From the NCBI RefSeq assembly GCF_001704615.3, contig NZ_CP029397.2, forward strand, positions 1,674,001-1,738,000: DNA of 64,000 nt, in the 5' to 3' direction. The notes under the pieces are model-generated. The model searched no databases and was not told the origin of the DNA. It was given only the letters and a program-made list of their open reading frames with translations. Position numbers and translations under genes: made by a program. Positions within the stretch are counted from its first letter, which is position 1, and the number at the start of each line of letters is the position of its first letter. Source of the stretch: Acinetobacter defluvii. Its GTDB lineage: Bacteria > Pseudomonadota > Gammaproteobacteria > Pseudomonadales > Moraxellaceae. This document shows positions 20,636 through 31,217 of the stretch, piece after piece.

Positions 20636-21811
20636 ATGTCAACTGTAAATGCACAACATTTATGGAATAAATCCTTTATTCTTTGTTTAGCAAATAACTT
20701 ATTTTTATTCATTTTTTACTTTGCGCAAACCACGATTTTGCCTATTTATATTTTAAACGACTTAGGTGGAAGTCTAGCTCAAGCGGGTTTGGCAATGACT
20801 TTATTTATGTTGTCATCCATCGCAGTTCGCCCTTTTAGTGGATTAATCATCGAAAAACTTGGGCGTAAAAAAACCTTATATATCTCTGAAACACTGTTTT
20901 GCTTATTTGCGGTGGCTTATTTATTGGCTGATAATTTAACCATGTTAATGATTATTCGTTTTTTACATGGGATTTGGTTCAGTATTTTAACCACGGTCAC
21001 TGTTCCGATTGCCAATGAATTTATACCAGAACAACAAAAAGGTGAAGGTATGGGCTATTTTGTAATGTCGATCAATCTCGGTATTGTACTCGGACCTTTA
21101 ATCGGTTTAACCTTGATCCAATCTACTTCATATTTGACTGTTACCGCCATTTTAGCTGCGATTATTTGTTTAGGTTTTGCTTTATGCTTTTTGATTCCTA
21201 TTCAGCAAACTCCAATAACGTCGGAGAATACAAAAAAAAGAAAGTTAAATATTCATGATTTTGTTGAAAAAAATGCGCTTCCTGTATCCATCATGGCAAT
21301 GATCACGTCATTTTCATATGCCAGTATTATGTCATTTATTTCTACTTTTGCAGAATCAAAACATTTACTTGCCTATGCCAGTGCCTTCTTTGTAGTTTTT
21401 GCGATTTCCATGATGAGCCTACGTCCAATTACCGGTAAAATTTATGATCGTAAAGGTGCAAATTATGTGATTTACCCTGCGATTACACTGTTTGCAATAG
21501 GCTTGATTGTTTTAAGTCAAGTTGAAAATGTCAATTGCTTTCTTATTGCTGCTGTATTGATAGGTATGGGTTTTGGTTCAGCGCAACCTTGCTTACAAAC
21601 CCTTGCTATTCAACGCTCACCTAAACAGCGAATTGGACATGCAACTTCTACTTTTTTTACCTGTTATGACATCGGAATTGCCTTAGGTTCTATTCTGCTT
21701 GGTATGATCATTGCGGATTTTGGCTATAGTTTTACTTATTTACTTTGTGCAATGATCACTGCATGTAGCTTAATTTTCTATAAATTTATTGTAAATCGCA
21801 AAGCAATATAA
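20636..21811 (+). CDS. MFS transporter
   Basis: This is a 391-aa protein with twelve predicted membrane helices. The major facilitator loop 2-3 motif is visible as GLIIEKLGRKKTLYISE, and the duplicated equivalent in the second half reads GKIYDRKGANYVIY. The central cytoplasmic loop is basic (ENTKKRKLN). It resembles drug/metabolite exporters of the YfcJ/AraJ type, but the substrate is unknown. It stands alone, with a terminator shared with the convergent small gene. Confidence 0.85.
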   Translation: MSTVNAQHLWNKSFILCLANNLFLFIFYFAQTTILPIYILNDLGGSLAQAGLAMTLFMLSSIAVRPFSGLIIEKLGRKKTLYISETLFCLFAVAYLLADNLTMLMIIRFLHGIWFSILTTVTVPIANEFIPEQQKGEGMGYFVMSINLGIVLGPLIGLTLIQSTSYLTVTAILAAIICLGFALCFLIPIQQTPITSENTKKRKLNIHDFVEKNALPVSIMAMITSFSYASIMSFISTFAESKHLLAYASAFFVVFAISMMSLRPITGKIYDRKGANYVIYPAITLFAIGLIVLSQVENVNCFLIAAVLIGMGFGSAQPCLQTLAIQRSPKQRIGHATSTFFTCYDIGIALGSILLGMIIADFGYSFTYLLCAMITACSLIFYKFIVNRKAI

Positions 21812-21816
21812 AACGA

Positions 21817-21857
21817 GAAATAAAATTGAGCCGTGAAATACGACTCAATTTTATTTC
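21817..21857. terminator. Bidirectional terminator between convergent genes
   Basis: GAAATAAAATTGAG and CTCAATTTTATTTC form a perfect 14-bp stem between the MFS gene and the convergent small acidic gene. Confidence 0.75.
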
Positions 21858-21860
21858 AAT

Positions 21861-22070
21861 TTAAAAATTTAAATCAATATTGTCAAGAATAGAGCCGACT
21901 ATATCTTTTGCGCCTTTTCCCAGTTCCATCACCAGCTCTGTCAAATCAAAAAGATCAACCGCTCCTGAACCATCAAAACTTGAAGATTGTTGCTCTTGCT
22001 CAGCCTGATCTAATTGTTCCATTTCAACTTCTTCATTTGTTATCACTTCTGGAGGAGTAGATTCTTGCAT
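21861..22070 (-). CDS. Small acidic protein, unknown function
   Basis: This is 69 aa from the Met at 22070 (MQESTPPEVITNEEVEM); an earlier in-frame Met at 22097 is less plausible. The first half is very acidic and Gln-rich and the second half is amphipathic (FDLTELVMELGKGAKDIVGSIL). No family is recognised. It is monocistronic and ends at a long hairpin. Confidence 0.5.
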   Translation of the reverse strand: MQESTPPEVITNEEVEMEQLDQAEQEQQSSSFDGSGAVDLFDLTELVMELGKGAKDIVGSILDNIDLNF

Positions 22071-22268
22071 AATTTTTACTCTATTTTCAAAAATCAACTT
22101 AATTTAGCATATCAACTTGGATAGAAATGTTGCAAATAAATTTATTTTTCTTCAGTTAAATTTCCACAGCTCAAAAACAAAATATTTTCACCATTACATT
22201 GACTAATAAATTTAAAGCTATTTTGCTATAAGATTAAAGATATTTACCAATATAAGAAGTAGAGGTGG

Positions 22269-22736
22269 TTATTCTTCCACAATATCAGCAAAATGAGCAC
22301 CTAAAACCTTAGCTAAATCACTTGGATGAATACCTATATCTAACCCTCTTCTCCCACCACTAACATACATTGTTTCTAAGTCTTTTGCACTTTCACAAAT
22401 TACGGTTTTTAAACGCTTTTTTTGCCCAACTGGACTAATTCCACCCACTAAATAACCTGTTAAGCGCTCAGCATCTTTTGGGTTTGCCATATGTAGTTTT
22501 TTCGTACCAAAAGCTGCTGCAACTTTTTTTAAGTTCAGTTGATGACTGACAGGCAATACTGCAACGAAATAATTTTTGTCATCGGTCACCATCAAAGTCT
22601 TAAATACTTCTTCTACATTTAAAGCTAGTTTTTCTGCTGCCTCCAAACCAAAACTCTTGGCATTGACATCATGTTCATACTCATGGATTGAAAATTCGAT
22701 TTTGTTTGATTTCAAAACTTTACATGCTGGTGTCAT
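22269..22736 (-). CDS. ybaK: YbaK/EbsC-type Cys-tRNA(Pro) deacylase
   Basis: This is a 155-aa trans-editing enzyme that hydrolyses cysteine mischarged on tRNA-Pro. The catalytic Lys is in VEEVFKTLMV (K46), and the conserved GYLVGGISPVGQKKRLKTVI and YVSGGRRGLDIGIHPSDL are present. Length and motifs match the family. It stands alone between small genes. Confidence 0.92.
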   Translation of the reverse strand: MTPACKVLKSNKIEFSIHEYEHDVNAKSFGLEAAEKLALNVEEVFKTLMVTDDKNYFVAVLPVSHQLNLKKVAAAFGTKKLHMANPKDAERLTGYLVGGISPVGQKKRLKTVICESAKDLETMYVSGGRRGLDIGIHPSDLAKVLGAHFADIVEE

Positions 22737-22930
22737 AATTTAGAATTCTTTGAAAATGAGTGATAATTATAAGCCATCTTTATATGAGATGTTAAACTGC
22801 TTAGGCTATTTTATCATTTTGTTTAAGAGGCGTTCTACATTCAAGGTTGAGTTTAAGTTTAGTGAACCTTTTGTAGTTTACTATAGCCAATTTAAGAAGT
22901 TGAAATAAATTATAAAATTATCAATAAAAT

Positions 22931-22952
22931 AAAGCCCCATTTGGGGCTTCGT
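22931..22952 (-). terminator. Terminator downstream of the 71-aa gene
   Basis: GAAGCCCC and GGGGCTTT pair around an AAAT loop, followed on the minus strand by TTATTTTATT. Confidence 0.8.
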
Positions 22953-22971
22953 AGTCTAAACACTTAAATAC

Positions 22972-23187
22972 TTATAACTTTTCTACCAAAATTCGATCAA
23001 TCTGTTTTAAACCAGTTTGCTTTTCATGGTTTTTACGGCGAATTTTAATTTGCTTATCATCAGCCAAATCTTGTAATAACAACTCAACAGCAACCATCGA
23101 CTCAAGTGGTAAATCTTGTCCAATCCACTTCTGTTCTCCTGCATCCATCAGGATAATTTCATCATTAATTTGATCATAAAGGCTCAT
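22972..23187 (-). CDS. Small conserved-looking protein, unknown function
   Basis: This is 71 aa from the ATG at 23187 (MSLYDQINDEIILMDAGEQ). I chose it because GAGGAA stands 4-5 bp upstream, while the first in-frame Met 15 codons earlier lacks a site. The protein is charged with a basic C-terminus (IKIRRKNHEKQTGLKQI) and has no Cys or membrane segment. It has its own terminator, which supports a real gene. It is not recognised. Confidence 0.6.
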   Translation of the reverse strand: MSLYDQINDEIILMDAGEQKWIGQDLPLESMVAVELLLQDLADDKQIKIRRKNHEKQTGLKQIDRILVEKL

Positions 23188-23324
23188 ATTTTCCTCACTT
23201 ATGGCAAATGTTTCACCATATTTCAAGAACATTGGATGAATGGCATAACTATATACCTTTTGCTAAAAACTGCCAGTATAATTTGGTTAATTTACCAGCA
23301 ATTTTAAAAGATATATCCAAAATA

Positions 23325-23347
23325 AAACGCCTCACGTAGAGGCGTTC
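23325..23347 (-). terminator. Terminator downstream of tkt
   Basis: AACGCCTC and GAGGCGTT pair around a short ACGTA loop, 18 bp past the tkt stop, with TTTTA following on the minus strand. Confidence 0.75.
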
Positions 23348-23365
23348 CATATCTGACTGAAAAAG

Positions 23366-25354
23366 TTAAGCTGTTAATTCTTTTACAGCTTTTACCACTG
23401 CTTCAGTCGTAATACCAAAGAATTGGAATAAGTCTTTTGCTGGCGCTGACTCACCATAAGTGGTCATACCGATCACTTTTCCATCTAAACCAACAAATTT
23501 CCACCAATAATCGACATGCGCTGCCTCAACCGCAACACGCGCACGAATATTGGACGGAAGAACCGCTTCACGATAAGCAGCATCTTGTTTTACAAATTCT
23601 TCAGCACATGGCATAGACACGACACGCACACCTTCAAGTTGTGCATATGCTTCCATTGCTAACGCAACCTCTGAACCTGTTGCAATGATGATTGCTTTTA
23701 ATTCACCTTTTTCTTGTGCCAATACATAACCACCTTTCGCAACGTCAACAATCTGCTCTGCTGTACGTGTTTGGAAAGCTAAGTTTTGACGAGAGAAAAT
23801 TAATGCAGTCGGACCTTCTTTACGCTCTAAAGCAGATTTCCAAGAAATAGACGCTTCGACTGTATCGCATGGACGCCAAGTATTTAAGTTTGGCGTTCCA
23901 CGTAAAGATGCAATTTGCTCTACAGGTTGGTGTGTAGGACCATCTTCACCCAAACCGATTGAGTCATGCGTATACACATGGATCACACGTTGTTTCATTA
24001 ACGCAGACATACGCACAGCATTGCGTGCATATTCCATAAACATCAAGAATGTTGCAACATAAGGAATGAAACCACCATGCAATGCAACACCATTGGCAAT
24101 CGCAGTCATACCAAATTCACGCACACCATAATGTACATAATTACCCGCAGCATCAGACTCAACGCCTTTCGCACCTTTCCAAAGGGTTAGGTTAGAACCT
24201 GCAAGATCAGCAGAACCACCTAAAATTTCAGGAAGTAGTGGTGCAAAAGCTTGAATCGCATTTTGGCTGGCTTTACGTGTTGCAATGGTTTCAGCTTTTG
24301 CATTCACTTCTGCAATATAAGCATCCGCTTTTGCAGCAAAATCAGCAGGTAAATCACCTTCTAAACGACGCTTTAACTCCGCAGCTTCTGTTGGATATTT
24401 TGCTTGATACGCTGCAAATGTTTCATTCCAAGCTGCTTCAGACGCAGTTCCTTTGGCTTTGGCATCCCAAGACGTATAAATATCTTCAGGAATCACAAAA
24501 GGTTCTTCTTTCCAGCCTAATGCTTCACGGGTTAAAACAATTTCGTCATTACCAAGTGGCGCACCGTGGCAATCTTCTTTACCTTGTTTATTTGGTGAAC
24601 CTAAACCAATCACAGTTTTACAAATGATTAATGTTGGTTTAGCCTTTTCAGCTTGTGCTTCAACAGTCGCTGTACGAATTGCATCTGCATCATGACCATC
24701 AACTTTCAACACTTGCCAACCATAAGCCAAGAAGCGTTGTTCTGTATCATCAGAGAACCAACCTTCTACTTCCCCATCGATCGAGATCCCATTATCATCA
24801 TAATAGGCGATCAATTTACCTAAACCTAAAGTCCCTGCCAATGAACATGCTTCATGAGAAACACCTTCCATTAAGCAACCATCACCTAAGAAACAATAAG
24901 TGTAATGATCAACAACTTTAATATCTTCTTTGTTAAATTGTGCCGCTAAGGTTTTTTCAGCAAGTGCAAAACCAACGGCATTGGCAATGCCCTGACCCAA
25001 TGGACCTGTGGTCGTTTCAATCCCAGGTGCATAACCTAACTCAGGATGACCTGGTGTTTTTGAATGTAATTGACGGAATGCTTTCAAATCTTCGATTGAA
25101 AGATCATAACCTGTCAAATGTAATAATGCATATTGAAGCATTGAACCATGACCATTTGACAATACAAAACGGTCACGATTTGCCCATTGTGGATTAGTTG
25201 GATTGTGGTTTAAAAATTCACGCCACACCACATCAGCAATATCAGCCATCCCCATTGGTGCACCTGGATGTCCAGAGTTTGCTTTTTGCACAGCATCCAT
25301 TGCGAGTACACGAATTGCATTGGCAATACGACGTTCATTCAGTGGGGTTGTCAT
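23366..25354 (-). CDS. tkt: Transketolase
   Basis: This is a 662-aa thiamine-diphosphate enzyme of the non-oxidative pentose phosphate pathway. It transfers two-carbon units between sugar phosphates. Motifs seen are [34 protein letters not shown], the ThDP site [18 protein letters not shown], the pyrimidine-binding half with [13 protein letters not shown], and [19 protein letters not shown]. Full length and monocistronic, it is divergent from nothing close: about 370 bp precede it. Confidence 0.97.
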   Translation of the reverse strand: MTTPLNERRIANAIRVLAMDAVQKANSGHPGAPMGMADIADVVWREFLNHNPTNPQWANRDRFVLSNGHGSMLQYALLHLTGYDLSIEDLKAFRQLHSKTPGHPELGYAPGIETTTGPLGQGIANAVGFALAEKTLAAQFNKEDIKVVDHYTYCFLGDGCLMEGVSHEACSLAGTLGLGKLIAYYDDNGISIDGEVEGWFSDDTEQRFLAYGWQVLKVDGHDADAIRTATVEAQAEKAKPTLIICKTVIGLGSPNKQGKEDCHGAPLGNDEIVLTREALGWKEEPFVIPEDIYTSWDAKAKGTASEAAWNETFAAYQAKYPTEAAELKRRLEGDLPADFAAKADAYIAEVNAKAETIATRKASQNAIQAFAPLLPEILGGSADLAGSNLTLWKGAKGVESDAAGNYVHYGVREFGMTAIANGVALHGGFIPYVATFLMFMEYARNAVRMSALMKQRVIHVYTHDSIGLGEDGPTHQPVEQIASLRGTPNLNTWRPCDTVEASISWKSALERKEGPTALIFSRQNLAFQTRTAEQIVDVAKGGYVLAQEKGELKAIIIATGSEVALAMEAYAQLEGVRVVSMPCAEEFVKQDAAYREAVLPSNIRARVAVEAAHVDYWWKFVGLDGKVIGMTTYGESAPAKDLFQFFGITTEAVVKAVKELTA

Positions 25355-25725
25355 AGATCAGAGTCCAATAAATTTGAAAATAGAACAAGATGAATAGAGA
25401 TTCAAAAACCTCTATATTGTCGTAAAAAAACGATCAAGCGTAAAGCCTACAAAGGCATATTTATTTATTCCTCACGTAAAAGAACAAAAAATATGCAAGT
25501 TAACCGTATTTTAAACTGATAGATTTTATTGATTAACAGATAAATCAATATATATAAACTTCAATATCTTAAAAATTGATATCTAAAATAGATTTAACGC
25601 TAATTTAGAAATTAACATATAAGATTATTAAAACCCTTTTATATAACTTTCAGCTAAATCACACTAATCATGCTTAAGTTTGATGAAATCTTGGTTAAAA
25701 CTAAAAATATCAATTGGAAATAAAA
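25355..25725. other. Intergenic region carrying the tkt promoter
   Basis: About 370 bp of AT-rich DNA lie between tkt and ynfA. It must contain the tkt promoter on the minus strand. I see no ORF, structured RNA or clear repeat here, apart from scattered A/T runs. Confidence 0.4.
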
Positions 25726-26079
25726 TTAGCGCACTAAACCATTCGGTTGTAAAATAATTAATGCTGCACCACACAACACGATGACACCACCAATCATATC
25801 CCAACGGCTTAAACTGATGTGATCAACAAATCTTAGCCACATCAACGCTGTAAAAATATAAATTCCACCATATGCAGCATAAATTCGCCCTGAAGCAGCA
25901 GGATGCAACGTTAACAGCCATACAAAAATAGCTAGGCTGAGGACGGTAGGCAGCCATAACCACTGACTTTTACTCTGATTTAAAATTAAATAGGGGAAAT
26001 AACATCCTAAAATCTCAGCAATTGCAGTCACAAAGAATAATATAAAAGTACTTAGTATCTTTGTGATGTGTATATCCAT
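25726..26079 (-). CDS. ynfA: YnfA-family small membrane protein
   Basis: This is 117 aa from the Met at 26079 (MDIHITKILSTFILFF); a Met nine codons upstream is less likely. Four membrane helices are visible. The YnfA signature pieces are TAIAEILGCYFPYLIL, LHPAASGRIYAAYGGIYIFTALMWLRFVD and RWDMIGGVIVLCGAALIIL. The family resembles small multidrug-resistance transporters; its substrate is not established. The gene is alone between terminators and gaps. Confidence 0.88.
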   Translation of the reverse strand: MDIHITKILSTFILFFVTAIAEILGCYFPYLILNQSKSQWLWLPTVLSLAIFVWLLTLHPAASGRIYAAYGGIYIFTALMWLRFVDHISLSRWDMIGGVIVLCGAALIILQPNGLVR

Positions 26080-26131
26080 GATTTTAAAATTCTCTTGATA
26101 AGACATAATGAAATTAAAAAAATAAGCACAT

Positions 26132-26163
26132 AAAAAACCCGTGATCTACACGGGTTTTTTAAA
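26132..26163. terminator. Terminator downstream of clpA
   Basis: AAAAAACCCGTG and CACGGGTTTTTT form a stem around a short loop 14 bp past the clpA stop. Flanking A/T runs fit either direction. Confidence 0.8.
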
Positions 26164-26176
26164 TTTTAGTACAAAA

Positions 26177-28453
26177 TTACGCAGGTTCTGCAGTTTGATC
26201 TTCAAAAACTTCAAGCGTAAGACCAACAGCTTTGCCGTTTTCTTTTTTCACAGAAACAGCAACATTACCACCATGATCTGCAAGCTCGCCAAACAAAATC
26301 ATTTCAGCAAGCGGTTTTTTCAAGTGCTCTTGAATCAAACGTTGCATTGGACGAGCACCCATTAAACGATCATAGCCATTTTCCGCCATCCAATCACGTG
26401 CGGATTGATCGACATCAAGCACGACTTTTTTCTCATCCAATTGTGCTTGCAACTCAGTTAAGAATTTATCTACCACTGAATCAATCACTGTGGTCGGCAA
26501 TGCTTTAAACTGAATCACACCATCTAAACGGTTACGGAACTCAGGAGCAAAGGCACGTTTCATTGCTTCTTGGTTGTCATTACTATTATCTTGTTCAGTG
26601 AAACCAATACTGGTACGTGAAATACTTTCTGCGCCGATATTGGTTGTCAAGACAATAATCACATTACGGAAGTCTGACTTACGACCATTGTTATCAGTTA
26701 ATGCGCCATGATCCATCACTTGTAATAACAAGTTAAATACATCGGGATGTGCTTTTTCAATCTCATCTAGCAATAACACACAGTGCGGATTTTTATGGAT
26801 CGCATCAGTGAGTAACCCTCCCTGATCATAGCCCACATAACCTGGAGGTGCGCCGATCAAACGAGATACTGCATGGCGTTCCATATATTCAGACATATCG
26901 AAACGAACAAACTCAACACCGAGTAATTTTGCTAATTGCTTGGTGACTTCTGTTTTACCCACACCTGTAGGACCTGCAAATATAAAGCTACCCACTGGTT
27001 TATCAGGTGATTTCAAACCTGCTCGGGACAACTTAATCGCAGATGCTAAGGCAGTGATCGCTTCATCCTGACCAAATACCACACGTTTAAGATCACGCTC
27101 AAGATGTTCCAATACAGACTTATCATCTTTCGATACGGTTTTTGGTGGAATACGTGCAATTTTTGACACAATATCTTCGATATTTTCTACAGTAATCAGT
27201 GTATCGTCTTGTTCTGCTTTTAAGCGACGTTGTGCACCTGCTTCATCAATCACATCAATGGCTTTGTCTGGTAAAAAACGATCATTAATAAATTTTGCAG
27301 ATAATTCAACCGCAGAAACTAAAGCTTGATCCTCATATTTCACATGATGGAACTCTTCAAACTTGGTTTTTAAGCCACGTAAAATATCAACAGTTTCTGA
27401 GATTGATGGCTCATTTACATCAATTTTCTGGAAACGACGTGATAATGCATGGTCTTTTTCAAAAACTTGACGATATTCTTGGAATGTCGTTGAACCGATG
27501 CAACGTAAAGTTCCATTTGCCAAAGCAGGTTTGATTAAGTTTGATGCATCCATCGTGCTGCCCATACTTGAGCCTGCACCAATAATCATATGAATTTCAT
27601 CAATAAATAAAATCGCTTCTGGTTTTTTCTTTAACGCATTTAAAAGTTGTTTTAAACGCTTCTCAAAATCACCTCGATACTTTGTACCTGCAACCAAAGC
27701 ACCGATATCTAAGCTAAACACTTCCGCATTGGCAAGCGGCTTAGGTGCTTTACCATTGACAATTAACCAAGCCAAACCTTCAGCAATTGAAGTTTTACCA
27801 ACACCTGGGTCACCCACTAAAAGTGGATTATTTTTACGACGACGGCAAAGAATTTGCGCGGTACGCTCAATTTCTTTTTCACGCCCAATGAGTGGATCAG
27901 TCTTGCCTTTTTGTGCTTCAGTATTCAAATTTAAAGTATAAAGTTCTAGTGGACCAGCATTCACATTCGAGGCAGACTCACCATCTAAGTCTTCAACTTC
28001 TTCTTCAACCTGAATTTCGTCTTTACGTTGACCATGTGATAAGTATTGAGTCAAGGTTAAACGATTAATTTGATGACGTTTCAGTAAATACACTGCAAAT
28101 GAATCACGCTCTGAATACATTGCAACCAAAACATCTGCACCTTCGACAGTGCGATCCCCACCACTCGATTGCACATGGAAAATTGCACGTTGCAAGATAC
28201 GATCAAAACTTTCAGTTGGGTGTGGTGCTTGGTCACTATTTTCACCAAGCTTAGGTGTATGCTGTTCTACATATTCTTCTAATTCTTTACGAAGACTTAC
28301 AATTTCTGCACCACACGCTTTAAGTGCATTTACTGCAGAATCGTTGTCTAATAAAGCCAATAACAAATGTTCAACCGTAAGAAACTCATGTCTCTTTTGA
28401 CGAGCCATGCTAACAGCCAAACGTAAAGAAACTTCCAATTGACGACTGAGCAT
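26177..28453 (-). CDS. clpA: ClpA, ATPase subunit of the ClpAP protease
   Basis: This is a 758-aa AAA+ unfoldase. The N-domain double repeat is in residues 1-140, where ClpS binds. The first ATPase domain has Walker A GDPGVGKTSIAEG and Walker B ILFIDEIHMIIGAG. The second has GPTGVGKTEVTKQLAK and LLLDEIEKAHPDVFNLLLQ, and a P-loop region typical of ClpP-binding HSP100 proteins. It hands unfolded substrates to ClpP. Start ATG at 28453 is preceded by AGGGG. It follows clpS by 9 bp, the normal operon. Confidence 0.96.
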   Translation of the reverse strand: MLSRQLEVSLRLAVSMARQKRHEFLTVEHLLLALLDNDSAVNALKACGAEIVSLRKELEEYVEQHTPKLGENSDQAPHPTESFDRILQRAIFHVQSSGGDRTVEGADVLVAMYSERDSFAVYLLKRHQINRLTLTQYLSHGQRKDEIQVEEEVEDLDGESASNVNAGPLELYTLNLNTEAQKGKTDPLIGREKEIERTAQILCRRRKNNPLLVGDPGVGKTSIAEGLAWLIVNGKAPKPLANAEVFSLDIGALVAGTKYRGDFEKRLKQLLNALKKKPEAILFIDEIHMIIGAGSSMGSTMDASNLIKPALANGTLRCIGSTTFQEYRQVFEKDHALSRRFQKIDVNEPSISETVDILRGLKTKFEEFHHVKYEDQALVSAVELSAKFINDRFLPDKAIDVIDEAGAQRRLKAEQDDTLITVENIEDIVSKIARIPPKTVSKDDKSVLEHLERDLKRVVFGQDEAITALASAIKLSRAGLKSPDKPVGSFIFAGPTGVGKTEVTKQLAKLLGVEFVRFDMSEYMERHAVSRLIGAPPGYVGYDQGGLLTDAIHKNPHCVLLLDEIEKAHPDVFNLLLQVMDHGALTDNNGRKSDFRNVIIVLTTNIGAESISRTSIGFTEQDNSNDNQEAMKRAFAPEFRNRLDGVIQFKALPTTVIDSVVDKFLTELQAQLDEKKVVLDVDQSARDWMAENGYDRLMGARPMQRLIQEHLKKPLAEMILFGELADHGGNVAVSVKKENGKAVGLTLEVFEDQTAEPA

Positions 28454-28462
28454 GTAATCCCC

Positions 28463-28894
28463 TTATTCTTTTGGCTCAATCTGACAAAGTAATGGATGAC
28501 CTTGTGATCGAGCGTAATTATTTACTTGGTTGGCTTTTGTCTCCGCAATGTCTCTTGGATATACGCCAGCTTCACCTTTTCCTTCATAATGTACTGTTAA
28601 CATTACTTGAGTAGCTTGGTCAAGATTCAAAGCAAAGTATTGTTGTAAAATTTCGATTACAAAGTCCATTGGTGTGTAATCATCGTTCATTAAAATAACA
28701 GCGTACATCGGTGGACGTTTTAATTGTGGTGGTGCAGTTTCCACTGCCACATCGCCATCCATCTCCTCATTTTGCTGCGAATCACTTAAGCGTGGATTAA
28801 AATGCCAATCAACATATCCTGTTTGTTGAAAGGATAATTTTATTTCATTTAAATTGGTTTTACGTTTATGGGTTCGCATATATTTTAAATTCAT
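28463..28894 (-). CDS. clpS: ClpS, N-degron adaptor for ClpAP
   Basis: This 143-aa protein carries the ClpS core: [27 protein letters not shown] (the residues that bind N-terminal Leu/Phe/Tyr/Trp), [25 protein letters not shown] and the C-terminal LLCQIEPKE. The N-terminus is about 35-40 residues longer than in E. coli. Several internal Met codons exist (28879 and 28762), so the exact start is uncertain. It delivers N-end-rule substrates to ClpA, encoded 9 bp downstream. Confidence 0.93.
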   Translation of the reverse strand: MNLKYMRTHKRKTNLNEIKLSFQQTGYVDWHFNPRLSDSQQNEEMDGDVAVETAPPQLKRPPMYAVILMNDDYTPMDFVIEILQQYFALNLDQATQVMLTVHYEGKGEAGVYPRDIAETKANQVNNYARSQGHPLLCQIEPKE

Positions 28895-28897
28895 AAG

Positions 28898-29656
28898 TTA
28901 TTGAGCATTGGCTTCAGCTTGAGGAATTTCAGAAGCAAATGCTGCTGAGTTTTCTACAGGTTTACCTCTCGACCAACTGAAACGTTTTACTACTGGTGCT
29001 GCACCATTTAAACGAATTTCAATAAATTGAGGAGTAAAACCTTTCGGCATCGTCCAACGTCCTGTTAAACGTTCAAAGTCTTCAAAATTATAGCCCCCGT
29101 CTTCCATTGGAATGGTGAGCACTTCTGTACCACTAATTAAGCGCAGTTCTGCTGAACCTGTTGCACGGCGATTATTTGGACTCACTTGAACCAAATCAAT
29201 CTGATATTCATAAGCATTTTCAGGCAAAGCTTTGACTGCAATATTTTGCACTGTCAAACTCAAACCACCACGCTGCTTTAATACATCACGATAAACCTTG
29301 TTTTTTCCATCCACTTGCTCTTTTTCAGCTTTGGCTTGATTCAATGCTTCAAACAAATCTTTGGTATTACTTACCGCAACATCACGCTCTTGCACAGCAG
29401 CATTCAACGTTTTATTCAAATTGGCTAATGTTGCTTTTTGCTTTTCCACAACCTCGACCAATTGCTCTGCATCAGCATCATACCCCACAACCGTTAAACC
29501 TTGACGATGCCCAACGGTATAACCTAATAGCATACTTCCTGCACATAAGACGACACCACCTGCTAGAAGTGGCAAACTGCCATTCATTAAATTTTTTTTA
29601 GGTTTTGGCGCTGGTTGTTGTGACGCAGTATTTGTTTGTGTATTTGGCATCGTCAT
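28898..29656 (-). CDS. Membrane-anchored coiled-coil protein, DUF6776-like
   Basis: This is a 252-aa protein with a Pro/Gln-rich cytoplasmic N-terminus and one membrane helix at about residues 28-48 (LPLLAGGVVLCAGSMLLGYTVG). A coiled coil follows at about 62-115 (VEVVEKQKATLANLNKTLNAAV), then a beta-rich C-terminal domain (YEYQIDLVQVSPNNRRATGSAELRL). The architecture matches the DUF6776 family as I remember it; the function is unknown. It ends 3 bp before clpS, so it may be co-transcribed with clpS-clpA. Confidence 0.65.
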   Translation of the reverse strand: MTMPNTQTNTASQQPAPKPKKNLMNGSLPLLAGGVVLCAGSMLLGYTVGHRQGLTVVGYDADAEQLVEVVEKQKATLANLNKTLNAAVQERDVAVSNTKDLFEALNQAKAEKEQVDGKNKVYRDVLKQRGGLSLTVQNIAVKALPENAYEYQIDLVQVSPNNRRATGSAELRLISGTEVLTIPMEDGGYNFEDFERLTGRWTMPKGFTPQFIEIRLNGAAPVVKRFSWSRGKPVENSAAFASEIPQAEANAQ

Positions 29657-29679
29657 CTCTGATCAGTAGTTGCATCAAA

Positions 29680-29711
29680 ACACACATTTAACCGTAAAGT
29701 TAAATGTGTGT
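29680..29711 (-). terminator. Terminator downstream of argC
   Basis: A 13-bp perfect stem (ACACACATTTAAC / GTTAAATGTGTGT) with a 6-nt loop is followed by TTTTG on the minus strand, 18 bp past the argC stop. It separates argC from the DUF6776-clpS-clpA group. Confidence 0.7.
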
Positions 29712-29729
29712 GAAGTTGAAAAGCGTTTT

Positions 29730-30779
29730 TTATGGTAATAATCCGATGCTTTGTAGTCCAGCACCTTCATCAAAACCAAACATTAAGTTCATATTTTGTA
29801 CAGCCTGACCTGCTGCGCCTTTAACCAAATTATCTTGTACTGACAAGATCACCAATTTTTTTGGTTGTGGTTTATATAGCGCGATACGCAACTGATTTGC
29901 ACCACGCACGGAACGCGTTTCAGGTGAGCTATTGGCTGGCATCACATCCACGAATTGCTCATTGGCATAAAACTCTTCATACAAACTTTGCATATCAAGT
30001 GCATCACCTACATCTGTTAAATCGATATAAATCGTACTGAGCATTCCTCGAATCATGGGCACTAGATGTGGAACAAAAACGATATGGTCAAATACACCTT
30101 TGTGTCCTGAAATATTTTCCAATGCTTCCACAATTTCAGGATGATGGCGATGTCCTGCCACACCATACGCTTTAAAATTATCTGCATTTTCAGAATAAAT
30201 CATGCCTAGGCTGGCTTTGCGCCCTGCACCCGAAACACCTGATTTTGCATCAATAATAATGCTTTCTGGTTTCACTAAGATGTCTGTATGTTTAAATAAT
30301 GGTGCTAAGCCTAATTGTACCGTAGTAGGATAACAGCCTGGATTACCCACTACTTTTGCTTGCTTGATCTTGTCACGATTTAACTCAGATAAACCATAAA
30401 CAGAGTCTTTTAAAATCTCAGGACACGCATGTTCAAGCGCATACCATTTTTCAAATTGCGCCAAATCTTGCAAACGAAAATCAGCAGCTAAATCAATCAC
30501 CTTGGTATTTGCAGCAACGAGTTCTGCTGCATGCTTCATAGCAACACCATGCGGCGTTGCAAAAAACACAACGTCACATTGCTTTAAAGTATCAATTTCT
30601 AAATCTGAATATTGAAGATCGGTATGTCCACGCAAACTTGGAAACATATCGTCTACACGCTTCCCTGCTTCAGTACGTGATGTAAGAACATTCACCTGTA
30701 CATTCGGATGTCGCAGTAAAAGACGCAACAATTCAACGCCTGTATAACCTGTACCACCGACAATACCAACTGAAATCAC
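29730..30779 (-). CDS. argC: ArgC, N-acetyl-gamma-glutamyl-phosphate reductase
   Basis: This is 349 aa using the GTG at 30779 ([21 protein letters not shown]), which is preceded by GAGGTAATAAAC. An in-frame ATG twelve codons upstream gives an unusual N-terminus and is rejected. It is an NADPH-dependent enzyme of arginine biosynthesis. The active-site Cys is in [27 protein letters not shown] and [12 protein letters not shown] are also conserved. Monocistronic. Confidence 0.94.
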   Translation of the reverse strand: MISVGIVGGTGYTGVELLRLLLRHPNVQVNVLTSRTEAGKRVDDMFPSLRGHTDLQYSDLEIDTLKQCDVVFFATPHGVAMKHAAELVAANTKVIDLAADFRLQDLAQFEKWYALEHACPEILKDSVYGLSELNRDKIKQAKVVGNPGCYPTTVQLGLAPLFKHTDILVKPESIIIDAKSGVSGAGRKASLGMIYSENADNFKAYGVAGHRHHPEIVEALENISGHKGVFDHIVFVPHLVPMIRGMLSTIYIDLTDVGDALDMQSLYEEFYANEQFVDVMPANSSPETRSVRGANQLRIALYKPQPKKLVILSVQDNLVKGAAGQAVQNMNLMFGFDEGAGLQSIGLLP

Positions 30780-31217
30780 GTTTATTACCTCAAATTCAAA
30801 AGTATCCATTTTCATGTGCTAGTATGACAGGAAGTTTGTCTTTTCTAAACTATTTCAGTTGGTTTTCTTTTTATTTAAAATAAATTAAACAAAATAAAAC
30901 AGTTCTTTGTCTGAAAATAGCCCAATTAAACTTAAAGTAATTTCTGTTTTTCTTTTTTTATTTTAAATATGAAGGGATGTATGTTTCGACGTAGAATATA
31001 TACATGATATATATTAATAAATTTGATTTTAAAATGATATATTTATCAAAAAATTCAGTTACTCTAAAATTTAAGTTAATTGAAAATTAATGTTTTTTAT
31101 CCCATTAAATGAATTATTTTATATATTAAATTGATTTTTTTCATGATAATAGCCTAGTGATTATGCACAACAAGATGTAACATAACGCATCGAAAAAATA
31201 ATAGCCGTAGGATTTTC
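30780..31217. other. Divergent intergenic region argC/metK
   Basis: About 440 bp of very AT-rich DNA contain the promoters of argC (minus) and metK (plus). I looked for a SAM-sensing leader before metK but saw neither the expected helices nor a terminator/antiterminator pair. No ORF is visible. Confidence 0.4.

Noticed and set aside
24238..25197. Long plus-strand open frames opposite tkt.
   Set aside because: They are antisense shadows of the transketolase gene, with low-complexity His/Leu/Gln composition and no start signals. Similar shadows opposite pyrG, clpA and the tail genes were also dropped.
30780..31217. Possible SAM riboswitch before metK.
   Set aside because: The leader is AT-rich without the conserved helices and without a terminator/antiterminator pair. 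SAM riboswitches are also not typical for metK in this genus.
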